Positions 59,001-64,000 of a stretch of 64,000 nt of DNA are shown piece after piece; the first letter of the stretch is position 1; each line of letters starts with the position of its first letter. The stretch comes from Maniola hyperantus (Eukaryota; Arthropoda; Insecta; Lepidoptera; Nymphalidae): the NCBI RefSeq assembly GCF_902806685.2, contig NC_048553.1, forward strand, positions 7,299,099 through 7,363,098, given 5' to 3'. Below the pieces are notes generated by a model. The model did not search any database and was not told where the DNA came from. It saw only the letters and a list, made by a program, of their open reading frames with translations. The translations under genes were made by a program, and so were the position numbers.

Positions 59001-62000
59001 AGCCGGCACGGCTTTTTGTCTACGAGAATAGAGACTAGATTTTTTGAACTATTTGTACTTGCTCACACTAACTCATGGGTGCAGTGGAATGCGTGAATAC
59101 TACAATGTTAAGCGCGCTGGGGCAGCGGTTCCCGATCCCCTTCGATAAGAGAGAGGGGGAGTTATAAGAGATATTAGTTTACGCGTTAAAAAGAGAGACG
59201 TTGTTTTTTAGGCTTCCGTACCTCAAAAGGAAAAAGAAATCCTTATAGAATCACTTCGTTGTCTGTCTGTCTGTCTGTCAAGAAACCTATAGGTACTGCC
59301 CGTTGACCTAGAATCAAATGATTTGGCAAGTAGGTAGGTCTTATAGCACACGTAAAGGGAAAAATCCGAAAAACCGTGAATTTGTTGATACATCACAAAA
59401 AAACTGTTCGTGAATAAATAATTTGTATTTTCAGTTTTCAAATAAGCTAATACGGAACCCTCCGTGCGCAAGTCTAACTCGCACTTGGTCAGTTTTTAAG
59501 TGACGCAAACTGTAGGTACATACATACATATTATATGTAGGTATTGAGTATTGACGTACGCCACCGCGCCCGCGCCTGCAATATGTATGCGAACACGCAC
59601 TTGGAATCTTACTTCTCTCCTCTCTCCTCGTTTATTGTAATAGTTTCTCCGTATATTTTTATTGCACGAATCCCTCAAAGTGCACGGGACCTATTGAGAT
59701 AAAAATTCCATTCCGAAAGCTCTAATGAAGTACCAAATTTTTTTAAATTACGAGTACAGCTTGCGCTTGACGATAATCATTTGGAGCACGCTTGCAAGCA
59801 GCGCAAACTTATGAATTAAATAGCTTTACCCGATGCTTGGTTGAGAATATCAGCATCGTTTAATAAGCCAGTGGATTTTACGTTAGAATATAAACTTGTA
59901 AAAAAAAATTGTATTGCACTCATGCGGTATAGCGCAGAAGCACCTATCACTTCAACGTCCTCCATAGTGAAAGAGGTTGAAACGTATGTTTGGAGAGTAT
60001 GTTTTTATTGACTCCACACTATCGACGTTTGTTGGTGTGTTGGACAGTTGGACGACTGTGTGGAGCCGGCATAAATTCTAAAGCTTCTGTAACAAACATT
60101 TACTAAGTTGTTTCTATCAAGTTTCTATTCTCAAAGACTTACTTGGTACTTTGCCTTTCAATGTTAGCTTGCAGTAGTTTAATCTTCTATACTTGTTTGT
60201 TTATGTACAATTGTTTACTTGTGCGACTTTTTGTTCAGTAGTTAGATTTTCTACGGAATGTTGGTCGGATTGTTTGTACTTTAAAGGAACTTTACTACAG
60301 TTAAGTTGATGAAAAGATATTTTACGTTTGTGTGAGTGTTTGGAGTTAGTCGTACTTTGATGAAATCAAAACCTTACGAAGTCGCGACTTCGAATTCTGA
60401 ATCTCTTAAGAGTAAAAAGAAACAGGTCAAGTCCGAGTCGGACTCGCACACGAAACACCAGACTTTTATGTAGACTGCGCCATCTATATGTGATTTAGTA
60501 AATTAATTTTATCGTGAACACATTTATTTTTTAAAGATGTAACGTAACTACAAATTCACTGTTTTCGGATTTTTTCCATTACTTGTGCTAAAGAACACCA
60601 AATTTCATGATTCTAGGTCAACGGGAAGTACCCAATAGGATTTCTTGACAGACACGACAGACAGACGGACAGACAGACAGACAACGAAGTGTTCCTATAA
60701 GGGTTCCTTTTTCCTTTTGAGGTATCATCATCACCATCATGATCAATCCATCTTGGTTTGGCCATAGTTTACCACGCTGGCCAAGTGCGGATCGGCAGAC
60801 TTCATAAACCTTTGAGAACATTATGGAGAACTCCCAGACATGCAGGTTTCCTCACGATGTTTTACTTCACCGTTAAAGCGAGTGGTTAAAGTCGCGAGCA
60901 TAAACTAGTTTATTTTTAATAACAGATATAATTTTAAATTTTGCATGATGGCATGGAAAGTGGAAACCCGATAAAAAAGTAAAACTATTCCTGTATTTTC
61001 TGTTGTTAAACTGGTGTTCCCATTTCTAACACATACATACGATAAATTAATTCAGTTGTGTGTTCTGTCATCTGTGTGTTCCTTATGCTAATAAAATAAA
61101 AGTGAGGCTCTAAGACGCAACGCACGCATGCAGAGTGGAGTGGAGCCGAGGCGCGGCGTATTTTTGAAAACTGATCTTTCTTCTTTCTTTCTTTGTTACT
61201 TCTTTACTTTAAAATAGCGGCGGCTGCGACTGACGATGCGCCGCTACGCGCTGCGCGCCCTTCGGCTCCTCAGTGTTTTGTTTTCATTATACTAGACCGA
61301 GCTCACTTGGTCACGTGACCCGCGGGGTGGTTACGTATCTCGCGACAGGCTTGCGACAGGCGTAAATCTTGCGATCATTGCTGTCAAACGTCCGGCAAGA
61401 GAGAGACAGCAATAGCCAAATGAACTGTCGTATTGCTACTGCTGTCGCGTTGCTGTCGCTACTGCAACGTTTTACGTAATCACCCCGCCGATATATATAC
61501 CCATGGCATCGCGAGATGTCGGCCTCTCCGGATCCTCTTCGATCTCATAAGAGAAAGAGATAAGAGTGAATGCGATAGAAAGAGACTTTCTATCGTATTC
61601 TATTTATTGCATCATAAGACTAGTCCCTGTTTATTTAAACGTCTTTACTGAGTGAGCTTCTGTACTTTTAACGTTCTATTAAGTAAAAATACACTGCGTC
61701 GCGGCTCCACCTCACTCCGTAGGTATGCGTCGGACATTAGAGAAGATACAAGCATTATCACACAGTATAGAAATTAAGCCTAATACAACAAACAAAATCA
61801 CAGCTTTATGACGACAAATAATTTAAACCTTATCCCATTGTATTAAGGACTATATTAGTGATAACTGGTAACATATTTTGCCTTATCACTTTTCTCAATT
61901 TCATTTCACGGTTAAGATTAGATTACTCTTTCGTACATTGAACGTTACGTGATGTGTTACATCAGTGCTCACTTGAGATGGAGGTAAATGTAACATTTTA

Positions 62001-63862
62001 TATGATATTCTTATTGCTGTACCCCTGCATAATATTCATATTATTGTTTTATCGGTAAGCCCTATCTCTTGATTGTGATTAGACGGGTTTAGTATTGTGA
62101 ATGCATGGATTGTGTAAGTTGTACAATTTATCTCTATTGAACTAAAGGATTTTGTGTTTAAAATTATTGATATTAATATTGGTTTTGAGTATGCGATCTT
62201 GGTAAGGATGAATGCACTAAAAATACTGTTATTTGTTTTCAACCTTATTTGATTCACGATGGCATTATTAGAGCGGATTAAATTACTTTCATCTACGATG
62301 ATATTTAATCTCGTGATTTTTTCAATCTGTTAATCTTTCAATTCAATAAAACTAGATTAGGAAAACTAAACTCCCTCACCTGTTATTTTGTAAATAACTT
62401 CAGAGCTATAGAATTTCAGTGAGCGACTTCTTTTTTCAGGTGATACCTATACTACTTAGAATACTATTAGATATAGCGGACTTCAGTCTTTTGTGCCTTT
62501 AATATCTGGATTATTTGTACAGTTATACATATAGAGCGCGCAAAACAAGTACCTAGTCCAATCTGAAGTTGCAACATCGAATATCCTTAACATAGTCTGC
62601 TTTTGATTAAACTGTTTCGCGCAAACCCTGAGTCATAAAATGTATTTTTGTACAATGCTCAAACACAACCTTCGTATTCCGATTCGACTAAGTGTTTTGA
62701 GCGCTCTATATTAAACCCCTAAAATACTCTATGCACTCAGTGGCTGAGCTGGGAACGATTGAGAACGGGATTTTTTAATATCTAGTTAAGTGATGTTCTG
62801 CTTTTGTTCCAGTCGCCCCGACCTGGCTCTTGTTTGTTTCCTCTTTTATTACCCATTTACATTAGTTATGTGCCTAATACTACTTCTCGCGCTACTGTAC
62901 CTATACATATTTTCCATGATACTTCTGTGACAAGTAATAAAGCAAGTGAGTATACGTATACTTACTCGTGTTTCTGTTGCGTTCGACGATGCGCGATGGA
63001 GCATCGAGCAATGCGAGTAGTAGTATCAGCATAAAATAGACAGGTAACAGAAGTGTGGTTTAAAACGAGGCACGATCACTCACACGAATACCCGTGCGAT
63101 GGCAAGCTCAACCTATTCAGCATAGCTGATCATCTCATACAGAGGTTATTTGGCAACTTCCTTATCGTCGCACGCACATAATGTGTGCTTATGTAAGCAA
63201 CTGTTTCATTATCATTATCAATTGATAGACGTCCACTGCTGGACATGATCTCTTGTAGCTACTTCTACGCGCCACGGTCTTGTATCGCCTAAGAAAACAA
63301 AGGCTGCCTGCAAGTAAATTTAATATCGTCTGTCCACCTTGTGGAGGGCTGTCAACGCTGCGCTTTCCGGTGCGAGGTCGTCATTCTAGCACCTTAGTAC
63401 CCCAACGTCTATCGGTTTTTGAATTGTGCCCCGCTAATTGCCAATTCGGCATCATAATCCGTTGTGCTGTCGGTTACTACCCGGTTCTCTTACGCATCAC
63501 ATCATTTCTGATTTAATAATCACTCTCTACATTGTAGTTATGCTTGTGTAGTAGCTATGCTTGGAGTTTCTACATCGGCAGCTGAGAGCATCTGTGTGAG
63601 TGCGCCTAATATCGCGTGTTGTATTGAGTGGACCTTCTATAATCTGTTACCTCTCTATTTTTTAGTATCAGAGGCAATTTGAGTCACTAGATGCGATTGG
63701 ATTCATAAAGTAAAACTATTTTGTTTGCGGTTACAGCAACGCAACTTGAAGCAGAAGTTTGCTGCGCTGCTGCGGCGGTTTCGCGTGCCCGAGGAGATGG
63801 GCGAGCGGGGCGCCACGCGCGACACGCACCACGCGCAGCGGGACATAGACGAACTGTTCCAG
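49818..63862 (+). CDS. PACS: PACS family sorting protein, six exons (5' and 3' ends missing)
   Basis: PACS proteins are cytosolic sorting adaptors that link acidic-cluster cargo such as furin to AP-1, AP-3 and COPI, and so retrieve it to the trans-Golgi or endosomes. Six exons join without a frame break: 49818-50045, 52515-52608, 55968-56127, 56929-57068, 58857-58997 and 63737-63862. The product runs from LCTLRVTRLRVCGALGEAG through SLQYPHFVKRDGNR, LQIMLQRRKKYKNRTILGYK and YSDEEEEGEFSSVEEADE to QRNLKQKFAALLRRFRV, in the same order as animal PACS-1/PACS-2. About 249 residues are visible. The family's N-terminal FATWE-type exon was not found, and the C-terminal half lies beyond the right edge. 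Introns are about 2.5, 3.4, 0.8, 1.8 and 4.7 kb and carry MITEs and retroposon fragments. The family call is secure. Orthology to Drosophila KrT95D is inferred from the single PACS gene expected in insects. Confidence 0.93.
51435..51468. repeat. Perfect hairpin, 15-bp arms, 4-nt loop
   Basis: tgaatcatataccta, gcta, taggtatatgattca. A further partial copy, ataggtatatg, follows. Confidence 0.9.
51507..51703. mobile_element. Palindromic MITE with cggcggggtgattacgta ends, copy 1
   Basis: cggcggggtgattacgta at the left and tacgtaatcaccccgccg at the right, an exact 18-bp terminal inverted repeat. Inner pairing includes gcgacag/ctgtcgc. It has an A/G-rich insert (aataagaagaagaag) that copy 2 lacks. 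Confidence 0.9.
52240..52286 (-). mobile_element. aaccgacttc-family terminus, reverse
   Basis: cgacgaattgagaacctcct followed by cctttttttgaagtcggtt-like sequence, the reverse of the 10847 element start. Only the end remains, 230 bp before PACS exon B. Confidence 0.7.
52515..52608 (+). CDS. PACS: PACS exon B: core of cargo-binding region
   Basis: The acceptor is ggttgcag|g. The first G completes the Arg codon split by the previous intron, and the exon ends in phase 0 at CAG|GTATTT. It encodes LQIMLQRRKKYKNRTILGYK followed by TLAEGVIRMDQ. This is the most conserved block of the PACS furin-binding region and matches vertebrate PACS-1 almost residue for residue. The basic RRKKYKNR patch is typical of the domain. 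Confidence 0.95.
52700..55240. other. PACS intron, no other feature recognised
   Basis: AT-rich intron with short random ORFs and a perfect 28-bp palindrome at 54857-54884. No second gene or conserved block seen. Confidence 0.5.
54857..54884. repeat. Perfect 28-bp palindrome, no loop
   Basis: catcgaaatataaa directly followed by tttatatttcgatg. Confidence 0.93.
55247..55375 (+). mobile_element. LINE 3' end, polyadenylated
   Basis: ctttgaaaagagcaaacgat, gagtttcttgccggttctaa, ggcggttcaaaagcacttgt and gtttatttgaataaaaaa. I recall this order from the 3' terminus of an abundant lepidopteran LINE. Family assignment from memory. Confidence 0.55.
55411..55446. repeat. Perfect hairpin, 16-bp arms, 4-nt loop
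   Basis: aaataaccaagagtat, atca, atactcttggttattt, immediately after the LINE tail. Confidence 0.92.
55618..55815 (+). mobile_element. Interspersed repeat fragment in PACS intron
   Basis: cccgagccctgacgcaaaca, gtgtatctgtg-rich run, gcgctcaaacggatggatcg and aaacctgttcaaccgtttga. Resembles a widespread lepidopteran repeat. Confidence 0.45.
55968..56127 (+). CDS. PACS: PACS exon C: end of cargo-binding region
   Basis: The exon opens in phase 0 after tttttcccgaag and ends one base into a Glu codon at ACCG|GTAACT. It encodes VLQRSMDMELELTS, a glycine-rich turn, AKLTITGLASTPVDHD and TKNNNTLLIT. The segment follows the RMDQ of the previous exon as in invertebrate PACS proteins, and the position of STPVDHD corresponds to SQPIDHED in vertebrate PACS-1. 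GC content is much higher than in the flanking introns. Confidence 0.92.
56929..57068 (+). CDS. PACS: PACS exon D: acidic autoregulatory cluster
   Basis: The acceptor tacttgtttcag is strong. The exon completes the Glu codon and encodes RGYSDEEEEGEFSSVEEADE, then MTYGAAARRRAHRQLAF and NKGDLSYTK. Vertebrate PACS-1 has an acidic cluster at this point whose serine is phosphorylated by CK2 and controls cargo binding. Here the Ser in YSDEEEE is a consensus CK2 site (S-x-x-D/E). The 3' boundary is the least certain of the six: AAG|GTTCGA is a weak donor but gives phase 0, as the next exon needs. Read-through would end at a stop around 57090. Confidence 0.85.
57293..57344. repeat. Hairpin, 19-bp arms with one mismatch
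   Basis: aaaaagcggctaaccccaa at 57293-57311 pairs with ttggagttagccgcttttt at 57326-57344. It lies in the PACS intron after exon D. Confidence 0.88.
57560..57780. mobile_element. MITE with gttgatagaattcgagc ends
   Basis: Terminal inverted repeats of about 26 bp: acgttgatagaattcgagc at the left and gctcgaattctatcaacgt at the right, with tctccc/gggaga outermost and a 2-nt gap between the arms. About 221 bp, no meaningful ORF, in a PACS intron. Confidence 0.85.
58103..58256. mobile_element. Decayed MITE related to 62529-62711
   Basis: gtaaaacaagtagactaatt at the left pairs loosely with gattggactaattattttg at the right. The aaaacaagta..tag..aat motif matches the end of the 62.5-kb element. Confidence 0.55.
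58857..58997 (+). CDS. PACS: PACS exon E: charged linker
   Basis: The exon lies between acceptor cttgcatacag and donor GCG|GTGAGC, is 47 codons long, and is phase 0 at both ends. It encodes LSRSRELSFMERERKIQSY, then a charged Ser/Asp/Lys stretch ending KGSRGKLA. The dense third-position G/C and the continuous frame, with matching phases on both sides, support it as coding. The region is poorly conserved in the family, so assignment rests on splice sites, phase and position just before the QRNLKQK exon. A short exon between 57.1 and 58.8 kb cannot be excluded. Confidence 0.8.
59203..59495 (+). mobile_element. ggttccgta-family repeat in PACS intron
   Basis: ttccgtacctcaaaaggaaa, a tgtctgtctgtctgtc run, cccgttgacctagaatcaaa, aagtaggtaggtcttatagc and tccgtgcgcaagtctaactc. 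Confidence 0.82.
60420..60723 (-). mobile_element. ggttccgta-family repeat, reverse
   Basis: aacaggtcaagtccgagtcg, aatttcatgattctaggtca, acgggaagtacccaatagga, a (gaca)n run and ttcctttttccttttgaggt. Confidence 0.82.
60724..60890 (-). mobile_element. SINE 3' fragment inserted at the end of the preceding repeat
   Basis: atcatcatcaccatcatgat tail, acgctggccaagtgcggatc, cctttgagaacattatggag, catgcaggtttcctcacgat and cttcaccgttaaagcgagtg. The 5' head with polymerase III boxes is missing. Confidence 0.8.
61321..61490. mobile_element. Palindromic MITE with cggcggggtgattacgta ends, copy 2
   Basis: cgcggggtggttacgtatct at the left and tacgtaatcaccccgccg at the right. Shares gcgatcattgctgtcaaacg and gagagacagcaatagccaaa with copy 1, but lacks its A/G-rich insert. 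Confidence 0.88.
62529..62711. mobile_element. Palindromic MITE with atatagagcgc ends
   Basis: atatagagcgcgcaaaacaa with gtcca-atctgaa at the left; ttccgattcgactaagtgtt and gagcgctctatat at the right. About 183 bp, in the last PACS intron seen. Terminus shared with 8990-9123. Confidence 0.78.
63205..63520 (-). pseudogene. RTE-type LINE 3' end, reverse
   Basis: From the left it has the (gat)n tail in reverse, gacgtccactgctggacatg, cgcgccacggtcttg, ccttgtggagggctgtc, ttccggtgcgaggtcgtcat and ccccaacgtctatcggtttt. This is the same 3' end as 37743-38202 with decay and no intact frame. It ends about 220 bp before PACS exon F. Confidence 0.72.
63737..63862 (+). CDS. PACS: PACS exon F: conserved NLKQKF..LLRRFRV block
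   Basis: The acceptor is gcggttacag and the donor CAG|GTAAGA, which is a full consensus. It has 42 codons in phase 0. It encodes QRNLKQKFAALLRRFRVPEE, then a linker, then AQRDIDELFQ. Vertebrate PACS-1 has QQNFKQKVVALLRRFKVSEE followed by an acidic segment with DLLYDTL in the matching place, so identity is clear. It is the last exon seen; the protein continues beyond the window. Confidence 0.94.
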
Positions 63863-64000
63863 GTAAGAAAATGGCATTCTTTCAAAGGTTAACAGTAGTG
63901 TCCGTCCGAAACTTTGGCTACGGCCACTTTCGCCCCAAAAACCACCTTTGGCTACCACCAAACCAAATCACCACCTAGTCTTCGGCTTTGACCAAAATGG

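Overview
This window is AT-rich animal nuclear DNA with interrupted genes. The dense load of short interspersed repeats points to a moth or butterfly (Lepidoptera). Recurrent units include tails reading gcgacttcgtccgcgtgga, a family with ggttccgtacctcaaaagg, a tRNA-headed SINE ending in (GAT)n, and foldback units beginning aaccgacttcaaaaaaggag. Species is not determinable by eye. No bacterial-type operons, rRNA, free-standing tRNA genes or CRISPR arrays were seen.

Two genes can be supported. (1) On the minus strand, 45.8 to 37.0 kb, at least four exons encode a diverged NDUFS7/PSST/ND-20-type subunit of mitochondrial complex I. Three exons join in frame at GT..AG boundaries and keep the four expected cysteine ligands of cluster N2. 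The fourth, most 5' exon lies in a frame without ATG. (2) On the plus strand, from 49.8 kb to the right edge, six exons encode the N-terminal half of a PACS (phosphofurin acidic cluster sorting) protein, the family that includes Drosophila KrT95D. They cover the cargo-binding region, the acidic CK2-type cluster and the start of the middle region. The first PACS coding exon was not found, so the NDUFS7-like gene may sit inside a very large first PACS intron.

Layout: 0-24.3 kb is intergenic or intronic repeat-rich DNA with many palindromic MITE-like elements, including a multiply nested foldback at 7.56-8.28 kb and a tandem pair of foldback elements at 10.85-12.07 kb. 24.365-34.320 kb is a nearly perfect tandem duplication of about 4.98 kb. 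Its copies differ by one T in the stretches compared, and the junction carries a 3-nt filler. 34.3-37 kb holds LINE and SINE fragments. 37.0-45.8 kb is the NDUFS7-like gene with introns full of repeats. 45.8-49.8 kb is spacer with a textbook SINE insertion flanked by an 11-bp target-site duplication. 49.8-64 kb is PACS exons and introns with several MITEs.

A cross-cutting feature is the number of perfect or near-perfect inverted repeats with loops of only 0-6 nt. Several lie inside ordinary repeat copies whose relatives lack the palindrome, which suggests fold-back template-switch mutations. All identifications come from reading the sequence. No database search was possible.
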